Shown: piece by piece, positions 33,111 to 44,089 of the stretch | How positions within the stretch are numbered: position 1 is the first letter of the stretch | Layout: the number at the start of each line of letters is the position of its first letter | Assembly: GCA_003427395.1 (NCBI GenBank) | Contig: BFEA01000024.1 | Span: forward strand, 1,641,687-1,690,319 | Source: Chara braunii | Taxonomy: Eukaryota > Streptophyta > Charophyceae > Charales > Characeae | Direction: 5' to 3' | Length of the DNA: 48,633 nt | Position numbers and translations under genes: made by a program | The notes under the pieces: model-generated | The model's input: only the letters and a program-made list of their open reading frames with translations | What the model was told of the DNA's origin: nothing | Database searches by the model: none

Positions 33111-34160
33111 CATAATCATGCGATACGCAAGATCGGAAAATACATGCTAACTTAGATCATGCGCATGTGCCTAATCCCTTTTCGAATATTCAGACCTATA
33201 ATCCGAATTGTGCGCGAATAACAAAATATGGCTCGTGTAAAAAATGTATAAATAAGGTGGGAACGTAAGAAAGACAAACACTTGGTCATGCATGACAACG
33301 AAGCTTCATATGTTACCCATAACAGTGCAACCTTTCATGGGTTTGAGCATTGCACACGATACCCAAGTGTCGAACACGAACTGTCGTGAGGGATACTTTC
33401 CTCATCATACAGAATGGTTGAATGATAAGTCGTTCAACCTTCACGGTGACTCTTACCTTTAGGCAAAGTGTGGCGATAGGCAAGGACCGGATGTACGACG
33501 TATAGGGGGCATCCCTTTGTGTTGGAGAAGGACCCTGAATTCCGCTCTAGGACCCAACGTCCGACTAATAATTCAAATAATATTTTCTCTTGATGTATAT
33601 GTTTAGATCTCTTTCGTGCAAGTCCAACACTAAGCACAAGTTGTCGCGCGGATCGCCGCATTCGAGTCGAGCCTTGACTCGACCGTGAGATCGGGCCTAA
33701 TCCCCGCCTTTAACTAACCCTGCCTAGTTATTAGGCATAAGGGTAGTAAAAAAAGATAGAGAGAAAGGGGGTAAGTTATGAGGGAGATAAAGGGAAGTCA
33801 CTCTTACGACCACATTTGGATTTTGTCACTCCCATGCTGCATTCATCCATATCATTCTTATTGAAGGAGCAAACATGGCTCCGACATATACCTGCACGCA
33901 CATGAAATCCAATGAAAACCACATGTTGATGCTACTAATGAGGTCAACCCCTTTGTTACCCGACCATCTCCCATACGCCCCTTTCAGCCTCCAGTCAGTG
34001 ATAACATACCCCTTTTCACTCCACTTTTTTCCAACTACTGCACATGACCATTTATAAGAAGTTAAAAAAGGGGAACACCATTGAGAGGATGTAATTCGCC
34101 TACATGGTGTCAGACACATGGGCATGGGCATCAAGGAGGGTAAAAGTTGAGTGACAAAGC
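33110..34160. other. inner part of copy C, no gene seen
   Basis: ACCCAAGTGTCGAACACGAA near 33362 corresponds to CTCAAGTGTCGTCTGACACG of copy A (1636) and CACTTGAGTGTCGAACG of copy B (24048). Overlapping frames of up to 102 codons lie on both strands at 33826-34134 and are unsupported. Confidence 0.4.
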
Positions 34161-34521
34161 GACCTGCTATTAATTGATAGCAAAAATTGGAGTGTCATGA
34201 TAATACTCGCACGTTGAAGGTATCATGCATTCGCGAGCAAAACATTAATACCTTCTAGAATTAAAAGGAGATCAACTTTGTATCGCACTTCGATCCGCTA
34301 TTGGTATCGATCCATGAATAACCTTAAACTAGTAAAAATTTGAGCATCATCGTCTCTAGGGAAGCTATCTCCCAGAATCTTTACCATGCGAAAATAAGGA
34401 AATAAAGTCTAACCTATGATCGAAATTAAAATTTTCACTAACTCGGTGACTTTAGCAAAACAATCGGCAGCATCTCCCTTAGGGAAGTGCGCTGCCATAA
34501 TTTTTAGTAACTCAGTTTTGT

Positions 34522-34683
34522 AGAGAAAACCTTTGATTCAAAAGACAATCTAAAACGTAACCTAACTCCTTTGATTCAGCATGAATTTCCGCATCACTTC
34601 CCAGAGAAAACCTTTAATTCAAACGACAATCTAAAACGTAACCTAACTCCTTTGATTCAGCATGAATTTCCGCAGCACTTTCT
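34522..34683. repeat. 81-bp tandem duplication
   Basis: Two copies (34522-34602, 34603-34683) starting AGAGAAAACCTTTGATTC and AGAGAAAACCTTTAATTC, nearly identical. Each ends in ATTTCCGCA(T/G)CACTT, i.e. one GCAGCACTTCCC motif was duplicated with its spacer. Confidence 0.9.
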
Positions 34684-35300
34684 GTAGCGGGGGAGACCCT
34701 TATAATTCCTACCGAGTCAAAATATCTTACCAATTATAACCCATAGACCCCTTAAAATTTTCACTAACCTTGTAGATTCAATACAAATTTTGGTAGGACC
34801 TTCCCTAGAGAGGGAATTCCCTAGAGAGGGAAGCTCCCATTGTTTCTACCAAACTCAGACGCTAACCAAGATCAGATCAAAGCAAGAATCCATAAAAAAA
34901 CAAATGAAATGACAGAAAAATGACAACTACCTACGTATATCTCAAACACTTGGTGAGGACTAAGAGACTAACCTATCAAAGCAAATGACAGACCAGGTGA
35001 GCGAATCAAGATATAAGACACTTCAGCAAAGCGAAACAAATATTTATTAACCAAACAAGTCACAAAGGTTCATTAACCAAAATTTCATCCTCTACTTGAA
35101 CATGTTCGACCTCTTTTTCCTAAACAAAAGTCATGTAATCGAGTTAAGATAAATTCTAACTTTACCAAAATTGTTCTCATTCGAGCGCATGCAAATGATC
35201 AAAACAATCACCTAGACCGTCTCGCGGGAAGACAATTTTAACCCTGCTAGAAATCACATAATGAAATAGGAGAGAAGGTTAACAACAGTCGTCTTTTTCA

Positions 35301-35672
35301 TCACCACTTCAGGACACCCTTCACCACTTCAGGATGCAGTCTGCCTAAACAGGTGGTTTTCAGGGTCTTCGGACCTTTCACCACTTCAGGACCATTCAAG
35401 TCTGAAATCCCGAATGGTCCTGAAGTGGTGAAAGCTCCGAAGACCCTGAAAACCACTTGTTTAGACAGGCTGCATCCTCAACTGGTGAAGGGTGGTTTTC
35501 ATGGTTTTCGGACCTTTCACCACTTCAGGACCATTCAGGATTTTGAAACTTACTAAAACTCTCACTTGACCACTTCAGGACACCCTTCACCACTTAAGGA
35601 TGCAGTCTGCCTAAACAGGTGGTTTTCAGGGTCTTCGGACCTTTCACCACTTCAAGACCATTCAGGATTTTC
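35301..35672. repeat. foldback and direct repeats built on TTCACCACTTCAGGA
   Basis: Left arm 35314-35398 and right arm 35411-35494 are reverse complements of about 84 bp with few mismatches, separated by a ~12-nt loop. A direct copy of the left arm follows at 35577-35672 and a partial one at 35498-35590. The phrase TCACCACTTCAGGA occurs at least five times, once inverted. A transcript would form a long hairpin. Confidence 0.85.
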
Positions 35673-36082
35673 AGATTGCCCTAAACTCTCACTTCAAAAT
35701 TTTCATTCATGAATTTTCAGCTATCCGATAACCGCTTGTGTGAAATAGTCATAAAAACACATCCTGCGAGGTGTGCTATGGTCGTTGCGCAACTCAATCA
35801 GAACGATAAAACCAAAATTGAGCAGTCCGCTATGACTCATCTCAATCGTCCAACAAGCAGTCGAAACACACAACCCAATATGGTCTGAACCCGACTATGA
35901 CCGCAAAACGCTCGGACCAGTCGCTATGACACATTATCTGGGCCCATTCGAATCATCGCACTCATCATAAACACATTTTTTCTTTCAAGCCGATGAACTT
36001 TAGACATATTATAATAATGAATTCCCTTATCTTGATTAAGTCATGAAGAAAGGTCCAAAATAATACAAACGGTAAACTCCGA

Positions 36083-36135
36083 ATTCCCAGCCTCCAGAGC
36101 CCCGTCTAGACCTCGATCGAACTCCCCCAATCGCG
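36083..36135 (+). repeat. block 2 junction (copy C)
   Basis: ATTCCCAGCCTCCAGAGCCC then CGATCGAACTCCCCCAATCG; matches 4494-4560. Confidence 0.55.
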
Positions 36136-36646
36136 TGGGCTCTTGAGGTCCCAATAGAAATCAATATACAGTATAGTCGGGATAGGATCCTGCTAACTAT
36201 CCTCCTTTCAAGAGGCCTCACGAGAAGAGAGTATTTGAGAGTAAGATAGAAAAAAAAAGACACTCAGACTCTCAAATACAAGAGGGTTGCACTAAAGATG
36301 CTCGCAAGAGGGACTTCGATGCGTTAACGACTCATACCCATATGGCAAGAACCACCAATAATCCCCAGTCAATCGCAATGGTACAGATCAACTGCAACAG
36401 CAACCAGGTGCAACAAACGACACTAGCTTAGATGACAGCATGTTGCAACAACGATCGTGTCTACCACGTGCCCCCACCTCAAGGAAGTAATGCCCGATGA
36501 AATCAACAACTCAGAGTCAACGCCGAATGACTCAATTAATCGCTGCACAAATAACCGTGGAAGATAACTTTCTGGTAAATTTCGCCTCAACCGACAATGT
36601 GCTACAACACCAGCAACCACACCTTCCTCTCTTTAACACGGTGTCG

Positions 36647-36675
36647 GACCAAATACCCTTACACGGGTATTGGTC
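36647..36675. repeat. ATACCC stem-loop, locus 4
   Basis: GACCA A ATACCC TTACAC GGGTAT TGGTC: inner ATACCC/GGGTAT and outer GACCA/TGGTC pair. Preceded by GGTGTCG and followed by ATGTTTTTACAG. Confidence 0.75.
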
Positions 36676-36778
36676 ATGTTTTTACAGTTGAGAGAGCGAT
36701 TGCATTTACCACCGTGACAGAGTCAGTCTGAACTTAGAAGTGTATGCGTTTTTTTTGCGCGGCACTTTACGCCGATTT

Positions 36779-37055
36779 CCTCGACCATTGAGGTCGAGGC
36801 TTATCAATAAGTAAATTTTCGTTAGTATGAGTTCCCGTTATTTTGACACGAGCCACGATGGTCAGGATCAATAATAATATTCTTCGACAGAAGAAGGCCG
36901 AGGATTCAGTTTGTAACAAAGCCTACATGCCGACCTCGATGGTTGAAAAGGCGTCTAAACCAACCATGAGCAAGACGCGTGCCTTGGCGCGACGCTCGTT
37001 AGAAATAAGGAGCGTGAAAATCTTAGAAACCCCTCGACAAGGGAGGCCGAGGGGT
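36779..37055. repeat. short stem-loops around CCTCGACC
   Basis: CCTCGACC ATTGA GGTCGAGG (36779-36799), ACGCTC / GAGCGT (36991-37015) and ACCCCTCG / CGAGGGGT (37029-37054). A related GGCC GTTGA GGCC hairpin lies at 15783-15795. Confidence 0.65.
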
Positions 37056-37059
37056 CAAT

Positions 37060-37535
37060 TGGGTTAGTGTTATGTTGAGTAGACCTACGACACGCACTGA
37101 GACTTAATCGTCAATACGTTAGTCAGGATAAATCAATATATGACCCAACCATACGACCTGAGCGATTAAAAGTGTGTGATCATCGGGTTTGCATTAACGC
37201 CCGAATTGCTAGCACTTGCTCGAGAGGTACCTATGTCCTTACTCGTATACCTCAAGTGAGGTTGAGGCTCTCGCTCGGCCTCCCATATGTAGAAAGGCAT
37301 TTGCCTCTTGGGTGGTGACTTCCAGACCACGCAGCCACCCAAGCAACCTTCGTCCTTTCGGAGGGAAAACAACATTGCAAGCCTTGATATCATCCGCACA
37401 GGCTAAACGCAGGCTACTTAGACTGATACCCACCTACCTAGCTCTACGTGGCCTCTAAAAAATCCTAACTTTCATTTTCTTCTACTTGCCGGTCGGTTCC
37501 TAACATATCTACCGCTATCTAATCAACAACATGTC
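37060..37535. other. no gene seen
   Basis: Overlapping frames of 60-80 codons on both strands at 37166-37458; none has a recognisable motif. Confidence 0.4.
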
Positions 37536-37536
37536 T

Positions 37537-37706
37537 GCTACCTGAGTGTTTTTCCCTGTTGATCCAAATGTCGCGGACTTGTATCCGCTACTTAAGTGTT
37601 TTTCCGCTACAACCCTCAAAGTCACGGTTATAAGTAAGTATCGGTCGCTACTTAAGTGTTTTCCTGCTATAACCCTCAAAGTCACGGCTATAAGTAAGTA
37701 TCGGTC
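37537..37706. repeat. 60-bp tandem repeat, 2 copies plus a diverged third
   Basis: Units 37587-37646 and 37647-37706 start GCTACTTAAGTGTTTTTCC and GCTACTTAAGTGTTTTCCT and differ at few positions. A diverged ~50-bp unit precedes them at 37537. Confidence 0.9.
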
Positions 37707-38044
37707 GTGCGGGGCCGCTCAAACAAACAGGTGATCCTGCGGCCCACACACAAACCCACCGGATACACACAGCCTTGCGGGTCACATGCACTCAGTCCGA
37801 CAAGCGCTCAGACAGACACCCTGACCAGCAAGCACACTCACATACAGACTTAGAAAACTCGGCAAAAAACAAAAATCTTAGCGAGGCATTTTTTCCCGCG
37901 GCAAGACTCACAAACCAACCGTGTTTTCAGTTTGTGTTTTTTCGGATCCCCTCCCCTCTATAAACATCAACAGTTTCCTGCTCAGTGCCACTCGGGGGGC
38001 GGGGGACCAACGATATATCTTTAGGTGGCGGGGTTCGAGCTTCC

Positions 38045-38125
38045 CTGGAAAGGTACATAAGGCCTATGAAAATTGAACCCGAGAGCTCATGAATGTCACT
38101 TTTGTGCCTTACAAACTGGGCAAGG
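38045..38125 (-). pseudogene. tRNA-like remnant or SINE head
   Basis: Minus strand: GGCCTTGCCCAGTTTGTAAGG (positions 38131-38111, A-box-like TTGCCCAGTTTG) and about 35 nt later GGGTTCAATTTTC (B-box-like), closing with ATAGGCC that can pair with the initial GGCCT. No usable anticodon arm. Confidence 0.4.
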
Positions 38126-38149
38126 CCGCTGGATAGGTAGCTAGATGTT

Positions 38150-38310
38150 AGATTTGATTGAGTTCTTTTTCTTTTTCATTATTCATATTGTTCATTCTTT
38201 TCGATTTTTTCTATTATTATTAAATATTTCTCATTTACATAAATTGTCCTCGTGTCATAGGCAGATTCACTTTCTTTTCTTTTTTCTTTTTAAAGAGTTT
38301 TATTTCCAGA
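38150..38310. repeat. T-rich low complexity
   Basis: TTC/TTT-rich tract just downstream (minus sense) of the LINE fragment at 38700-39170; it may derive from that element's tail, but a 400-bp gap separates them. Confidence 0.35.
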
Positions 38311-38699
38311 CTGTGTACAGAAACGAGGTCGGGGATCCTCACAATTCAACCCGAAAGTTATCATGACGCCATCAGCCGGTTTGGCTTATCTCATCAATGA
38401 TTCGCACGCACCCAGACCACTCTAAACACTACTCTCCTATCTTATCAACTTAACAAGGTTACTCACCAACTTTGCTTTCATTCACAAAACTACTACCCTA
38501 ACCTGTAACACAGACCTATATTCGGTATGAGCTCAGTCTGGACAACCGAGAGGAACAAATGTTTCATTTAGCAAACCCGAACACTCTCCTTCCCTCCCGA
38601 CTCTTGTGGTCCACTGCAACCACCGACCGGAACCGAGTGCACCTTGTTCATAAACAGTAACCTTCCCTTTTTAGGACTGAAACCTATCATAATCTCTAC

Positions 38700-39170
38700 T
38701 GTTGGCTTCAAGACGTGGAATAGTTTATCTGTTCTCAATCCAACCACACTGTGTCAGCTTCCCTTCTGAATTTATCTTGGTGAATTGCTCCCTGACACGC
38801 CATGTCTTACGAAATCATTCCTCTCCTAAGTCTGTCTCCCCCAAAAACTTTCCATGTGTAGTCCGCCTTGATTGGTGCAGCCAGGAGAAGCTTAAATGTA
38901 ATGCCAGTCTGCCTATCAGTCATGCCTTCCCCCCTGAATCTCAGACCGTTTCTTTCCAATCGGATCACCCAGAAAAGGATAGCTCTACACACTTGGGCAA
39001 TGTAGCCCCATCCATCCTTTCTACTGTAGATTTTTGGAACTCCTCCCAACAGGGTCCACCGCTGCCCAACAAATTCAGACAGGTGTGTAAAGCATTTCCA
39101 GTGGTATTCCCACCAATGGATTCACCTTTGCAAGGCAGCGAATGACACTCAAAACAGTGCCTTCAATTGT
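38700..39170 (-). pseudogene. LINE ORF2 C-terminal fragment (zf-RVT and tail)
   Basis: Minus strand, in two frames: CFECHSLPCKGES then EYHWKCFTHL, giving the C-x2-C ... H ... C pattern of the zf-RVT zinc-binding segment, followed by QRWTLLGGVPKIYSRK and AQVCRAILFWVIRLERNG, which resembles the conserved C-terminal tail of plant LINE ORF2. The larger LINE at 40-48 kb has the equivalent GRRTILWIIWWRRCIF. A frameshift lies near 39110 and stop codons interrupt it. This is a separate, broken copy. Confidence 0.45.
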
Positions 39171-39257
39171 GGGAGTTCATTACAATTAGACTACTCGTAG
39201 GCCCGACAAAGATAAGTGGTTTGTTTGGGAGTTAAGACTTCGATTCTGTTAGGCAAT

Positions 39258-39281
39258 TACAAATTTTTTTTTTTTTTGGGG
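39258..39281. repeat. T-run followed by G-run
   Basis: About 14 T then 10 G, another length-uncertain homopolymer pair. 39290-40058 holds no supported gene; a 160-codon frame at 39476-39958 crosses a 14-C homopolymer and was rejected. Confidence 0.8.
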
Positions 39282-40057
39282 GGGGGGGGATAAAATTTTA
39301 TTTCTTTTTGTTAGTTCCTTTTTTTTCTTTTGCAAATAATTTATTGAAATTAATCTATTCGAACTCGTAGGGAAGAGTCATTCATTACAAAAATCTGCTA
39401 TCGTGATATCGTGATCTCGGTTGGGCTTACCTTTTCCTGTAGCAGGAGGAGGATCCTCCCCTAGTAGCAGACAACATGCAGATTTGGTGGATACCGACCG
39501 TGGAACCGGGGAGAAGGAGGGCCGAGATGGCTAGCGACTGCGGGCTTGAAGTCGAGGAGAGGTCGTGCGTGAGAGAGGTGGCTATCGAGAAGGAGGAGTG
39601 TGGGTGCAGACAACATGCATACGTGCATGGAAAGAAGAAGAGTTCGCGACAGGCTGCAGCAATGGAAGAAGGCGGAGAAGGAGATGAGCCGGTGACACAT
39701 AGGAGAAGTCATGCAGTAGAGAAGAGAAATGCATACGTGCCCCCCCCCCCCCCCTGGTCGTGTTGGCAGGCCATAAGGGAACCTCTAGTCGTGTGCAGTA
39801 AAACTTTGACTTATTGTATACCTTTAAAATCATTTCCCAGAGTCAAACTGGAGGTAAGTTCGACATATTCATTTCTACCCACCACTGACTCCTCTGAATC
39901 TTCTTTCACAATGGTAGCTAGGGGCAAGTGGAATCTCGTAGTTCATGTGTATGGGTGAGAGAGAGATGGGAGGGGAGAGAGTATAAGAGAGAGGATGAAA
40001 GCAAGTACTCACCGAGAGGTGAGCCCAATAGGATAAGTAGCGGAGGTAGAATAACTC

Positions 40058-40059
<2 letters not shown>

Positions 40060-40095
<36 letters not shown>
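40060..40095 (-). repeat. poly(A) tail of the LINE
   Basis: About 36 T on +, i.e. A on the strand of the LINE, directly after its 3' end. This sets the orientation and 3' boundary of the element. No matching target-site duplication was found at the 5' side. Confidence 0.8.
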
Positions 40096-40940
40096 CTTTT
40101 GCCTGATGGGCCGCTCCATCTATTGGTGGGGAGCATCAATTGCTGGAAAACGGGTCTAACGTCCCTTGAATACATCAATTTCTGCACGCCATCATTTTGG
40201 GAACTCTTGGGCCCTGCCAGCATTGATTGCCCTGGGTCTCAGGGGATTGACTGTGCAGGGCATATATCTTTAAGAGAAAATATGTTGTCGGTAGCCTGGG
40301 AGGAAGAACGGATTGCCATCTTGGACCCAGGGGGCACCGGGACCCATGGTTGTCCTCCCGCTTCCAATCATCCACAAATAACTGTAGTTGTAAAGATCGT
40401 GCTAGGGAAATGCTCAGAAGCAGATGAGTAGATGAAACAGGTACTACTTAGATGATCACATACATTCCTCCAGGGCCAGCGGATGGATCAGTGAATTCCT
40501 GAGCAGGTCGTAACGGTTATTTGGGATCCACCCTTGTCCATTCATGGAAATGCAGCGAATAATCCCTTTCCCACTCTACCCCGGTCCCCTCTTCCCATTG
40601 ATGCTCTGGTTGACATTCCTGTCGCAGGGCCTGTCCCTGATCCTGCCCGTCTCCTGACCAGCTCACTTTTGCCACCCAGCACCCCCGATTTCCTCCCAGC
40701 CATTCCTCACAGAACTGGGAGATGATTTTATTGATGTCCACCCCGATGTGTGCCAGGTTCAGTTTTTCCTTAACGGATTGTCATTGGGTTGTGATCTCGT
40801 GTTGTACTAGCAGCCGTTGTTGCTCTGTGAGTTTCCCATCTTCCACCCTGGCCCCTTCCAATTCAAAAATGCATCTTCTCCACCATATTATCCAGAGGAT
40901 GGTACGCCTACCTAGGCAGTACATGTTCTCCTCAAAGGTG
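40096..40940 (-). other. LINE 3' region
   Basis: End of the ORF2 tail (…GRRTILWIIWWRRCIFELEG near 40950-40860, then EQQRLLVQHEITTQ) and probable 3' untranslated region up to the poly(A). Confidence 0.5.
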
Positions 40941-41300
40941 TTTCCCCACAACTAGGGGCAGTGTGCCAGTATTATGGCCCTCCAGTCTCATGGCCATAAT
41001 GAGGCCAGGACAATATGCCGCCAAATCATGCCCCACCATCGCCATAGTAATATTGTTGCGGGGCACTGTAGGAAGATATGTTCCACTTTCTCGAGGTGCT
41101 TTTTGCCGCGGAAATTATGGAGGTATCTTGACATTAGGGAAGTGTCATTCCCTGTGGTTCCAACTGCATGTGGTCAATCAGCCAGTCGTTGGTCGGCAGG
41201 CACCGGTGGACAATTTGCCACTACAAGGCAGAGATTTTGGTCGGCCTCTTTCTATGCTCTCTAAACCACCGGACGGGCTTGAGCAGGCTTCTGTCTAGGT
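40880..41300 (-). pseudogene. LINE ORF2 zf-RVT segment
   Basis: Minus strand reads WQIVHRCLPTNDWLIDHM, then in a shifted frame KVEHIFLQCPATILLWRW, the E-x2-H-x4-C pattern of the zf-RVT domain found at the C-terminus of plant LINE and retroposon reverse transcriptases. In-frame stops (for example before WQIVHR and after ASLWP) and a frameshift near 41110 show it is broken. It continues into the tail described above. Confidence 0.6.
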
Positions 41301-42600
41301 TGAGGTGGCGTTGCCATCTGTCCTCTACTACATCTCTCAGCCTGTGCCTTGGTCTGAGCATTCGGTATACGGTCTTAGTCTTTAGGGTGGCTAGCGCAAC
41401 TGGTCTCGCCTTCCCCCCCCTTTCCAGAGTTGTCTGACCTTTCCACGACCACTTCCATTTCGGGATCGAAAGGGAGGTCCTCAATTGGGGTCATTGGTCG
41501 ATAAGCCCTCCAATCCCTCTCCTCTTCTATCCCTCTAATGCGATAGACCTCCTTTCTCTCTTTCCAGATAAAAGGGTGTCAGCTCCCTCGTAGCTGACCC
41601 TTTCCCGTGGCAGCAAAACATCCAATCAACACTTGCTCTTGGTCTACCATATGCACACGGCCAACCCGTGTTCCATGACCGGGTAGTCCTACCCAATCCC
41701 CCTCCTCTGAGCAAGGGTCCTTTCTAAGAGTGGCGTACCATTGAAGGGGAAAGTTTTTAATGAGGTCTTCCAAGGCCGACTATGTTAGGTGGCAGTATCA
41801 CAGACATCCTCGCATTCTTTCTGCACTCTTCCATTCCCCGGTTGTCGCATCGCAGAGGTTCCCCATTCTCCGGATCCCGTGCTTCACCCATCCCCTCCAT
41901 AGGGGGTCTGAGCTACATCTCACTTGGCCGAAGGAGTCCGTGATTAGCCTATTGCCGAACAGGGGTTGCCTAAAAACTTCCTCCTACCTTTCTGGTAACA
42001 AACGGTCAGGAAATGAGAGTTTTCTCCATGTTTGCATGAGTCGTAACCAATGCTCGTCCACTGGGTCACCATTCCTGTACTTCCTTGGTAATCTCCAATA
42101 CTTGTCCTCGAGCCATACCATGGGGTCAATCTATGGTTGAGCCTCTGGGGCCAGGGCCACGATCTGTGCCAAAGCAAGGGAACCCAGAGGGAGGATGGTG
42201 CAAAAATGAGATGTTGGAACCAGTGAAGGCCGAGGGTCTGAAACTGCGTGGAGGTGTCCAGAATTCCGAGCCCAACTCTGGCCTTGGGCTATATCACTGA
42301 TTCCCAAGCTACTCGGCTGATGGTATGGGTGTGGCCGTTGTCTCCTCTCCATAGAAAGGCCGCCAACTACCGCTTTAGTGAGTTGAGCCCCCCATTGCTC
42401 ATGGGTCATACGATGGCTTTGTGCTAAAGAGTGGTCAATACAATATTATTAATGACAAGGGCCCACCCGAAAATTGATGTGTGTTTATTGTTCCAACTCG
42501 CTAGTTTGGCCTGTGCCGGTCCCGCCAGCCACTCATCATTAGTGTGAGGTTTTGCTTTTATTGTAACTGAAGCCTCTAGGATTCTAAGAGGATCGTCTAG
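41300..42600 (-). pseudogene. LINE ORF2 connecting region between RT and zf-RVT
   Basis: Lies collinearly between RT and zf-RVT. Short minus-strand frames (41221-41484 with RHRLRDVVEDRWQRHLNLDR, 41944-42177, 42131-42409 with THEQWGAQLTKAVVGG and CTILPLGSLALAQIVALAP) look like pieces of the thumb and connection region, e.g. a phrase like PLGSLALAQ before EAQP. No catalytic motif is expected here. Plus-strand frames in the same place are antisense. Confidence 0.5.
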
Positions 42601-42606
42601 GGGGAG

Positions 42607-43383
42607 TCAAGTAATTCGTGGGTTCTCAGGGGGCCTTCCCCCCTGGTGGTGCAACCACCAGCCCACGGTCTTTTGCCCCCAGTTAACGGTCATGTCTGAG
42701 AACCTACAGAAGCGGTTTATGAGAGTCTGGATTTCTTTCATGTTTTGTGTTTTTGCCTGCACCACAATGGTGAGGTCGTCCGCAAACAAGGAGCCGACTG
42801 GCACAACCTCTTTCGGGATGTCGGCAATCTTGATTTGGGTGAGGTCCTTGTTATGTCTCAAGTTAGCGGATAGTGCCTCCATTATAACCAAAAAGAGGTG
42901 GGGGGCGATGGGGTCTCCTTGCCTGACCAACCCCTGGAGCTCAAAGGGAGGAGTCACCGATCCATTAATCTGCACACAAGTAGTAACATTATTATGTAGG
43001 ATTCTCACCCATCGCCTGAAGGTCAGTCCAAAGTTTATTTTATCCAAACATTTGTCTAAAAAGTCCCAGTCAACGTGATCGTAGGCTTTTTCAAAGTCGA
43101 TGAAAATAATGGCAACATTCACCTGGTTCCTATGTGTCAGGCTAACCACTTTGTTAACCAGTAGGATGTTCTCCTGTATGTTCCTACTAGCCATAAACCC
43201 TGTCAGGGTTGGGTGTATTACGTCCTCTAAGACCTCCGCCATACGATTCACCAAGGCTTTGGAGAGTATTTTGTAGACCACCATGAGGAGGGTAATGGGT
43301 CTATAGTTCCTAATGTCCACCTTATCCTTTTTTTTAATGTAGTAATGACAACACCTCTTTCCCCACCACTTCCCCCATTCCAT
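42607..43383 (-). CDS. LINE ORF2 reverse transcriptase domain (fragment)
   Basis: A 258-residue open stretch carrying the RT core in order: NYRPITLL (about residue 26), GFMASRNIQENILL (about 61), the first catalytic Asp in FIDFEKAYDHVDW (about 98), GLVRQGDPIAPHLF (about 151) and FADDLTIV (about 200), with both Asp of the ADD box present. The enzyme would copy LINE RNA onto nicked target DNA in the nucleus. The visible Met is not the true start; the sequence continues upstream in another frame (GGERGVVITTLKKR), broken at an 8-A run (43328-43335). It ends in a stop just after GRPPENPRIT. So the catalytic core survives but inside a broken ORF2. Confidence 0.85.
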   Translation of the reverse strand: MEWGKWWGKRCCHYYIKKKDKVDIRNYRPITLLMVVYKILSKALVNRMAEVLEDVIHPTLTGFMASRNIQENILLVNKVVSLTHRNQVNVAIIFIDFEKAYDHVDWDFLDKCLDKINFGLTFRRWVRILHNNVTTCVQINGSVTPPFELQGLVRQGDPIAPHLFLVIMEALSANLRHNKDLTQIKIADIPKEVVPVGSLFADDLTIVVQAKTQNMKEIQTLINRFCRFSDMTVNWGQKTVGWWLHHQGGRPPENPRIT

Positions 43384-43399
43384 CGTCCTCCCATACCTT

Positions 43400-44089
43400 C
43401 TGGTAGAACTCCCATAGGTCTAAGCTCAGATCCGCCCACATTGTCTCAAAATTCTTTGGGGAAACCGTCAATATCGGGTGTTTTATCTTCCTTTATCTGG
43501 AGAAGCACTGTCCAAATTTCATACTTTGTGAAGGGTCTCTCCAAACGATCTTGTTGTTGTGGGGATATGTGTCTCTCCATGGGAGATAGGAACTCCTCCA
43601 GGTCTCTTGTCCATGCCTCCCCTCGCGGGGCCGGGATTTGGGATGTGTATAGATGTTTAAAGAACCTTCTTGTGATTAGTGTGCAATATGCGGTGTCAGT
43701 CGTTATGACTTCCTCACCTCTATCTGGGTCATAAAGTGCCTCGATTACGGTCAACCATGCGTGGGTTGTCGCCATGCTGAAAAAATGGGTATCCATCGTG
43801 GCCTCCTGGGTAAACTTGGCCATTTTTCGACACATCCTAATATCTTGCCACCTATGTTCGGCGTATTGAAGTAGTTGGTCTTTCACTCTCTAAATGTGCA
43901 GTGAGAAGTTATGATTCTACCTGTTGTTCCAGGTCTAGCAATTTCATGTGAATAGTTATTTCTCGTTGCTGCCTTAGGGCCGCTTTGGCCTTCGAGAGTT
44001 TTTTACACTTTCGGGCCAGAAAAGCGAGGCCATTGTTGAACCAGGTAGAGTATGAATCAAAGCGAGATTTTTGTTGGTGCCAGAACTGT
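43400..44089 (-). pseudogene. LINE ORF2 endonuclease-RT linker
   Basis: Minus strand QFWHQQKSRFDSYSTWFNNG, then after a TAA and a frameshift near 43890 an open stretch of 146 codons (43886-43446) reading KDQLLQYAEHRWQDIRM, TRRFFKHLYTSQ, ERPFTKYEIWTVLLQIKEDK and TPDIDGFPKEF. The last phrase is the usual entry to the RT domain (K-x-P-G-x-D-G-x-P-x-E-F); here the common Gly after Pro is Asp. A TGA (44089) interrupts the join to the endonuclease, where Trp or Arg would be likely. Confidence 0.7.

Larger units (their letters stand above)
32725..36680 (+). mobile_element. large non-coding interspersed repeat, copy C (diverged)
   Basis: Landmarks in copy A order: block 1 (32728-33110), palindrome TGCTATTAATTGATAGCA (about 34164), GGCAGCATCTCCCTTAGGGA and related motifs (34466-34812), foldback repeat (35301-35672) where the hairpin array would be, block 2 (36083-36135) and an ATACCC stem-loop (36647-36675). 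Shorter distal part than A or B. No coding capacity. More diverged than A and B, so older or from another subfamily. Confidence 0.5.

Noticed and set aside
38702-39145. 147-codon plus-strand frame
   Set aside because: Antisense of the LINE ORF2 C-terminal fragment.
39476-39958. 160-codon plus-strand frame
   Set aside because: Crosses a 14-C homopolymer, repeats the AG-rich low-complexity pattern, and an equal frame exists on the other strand.
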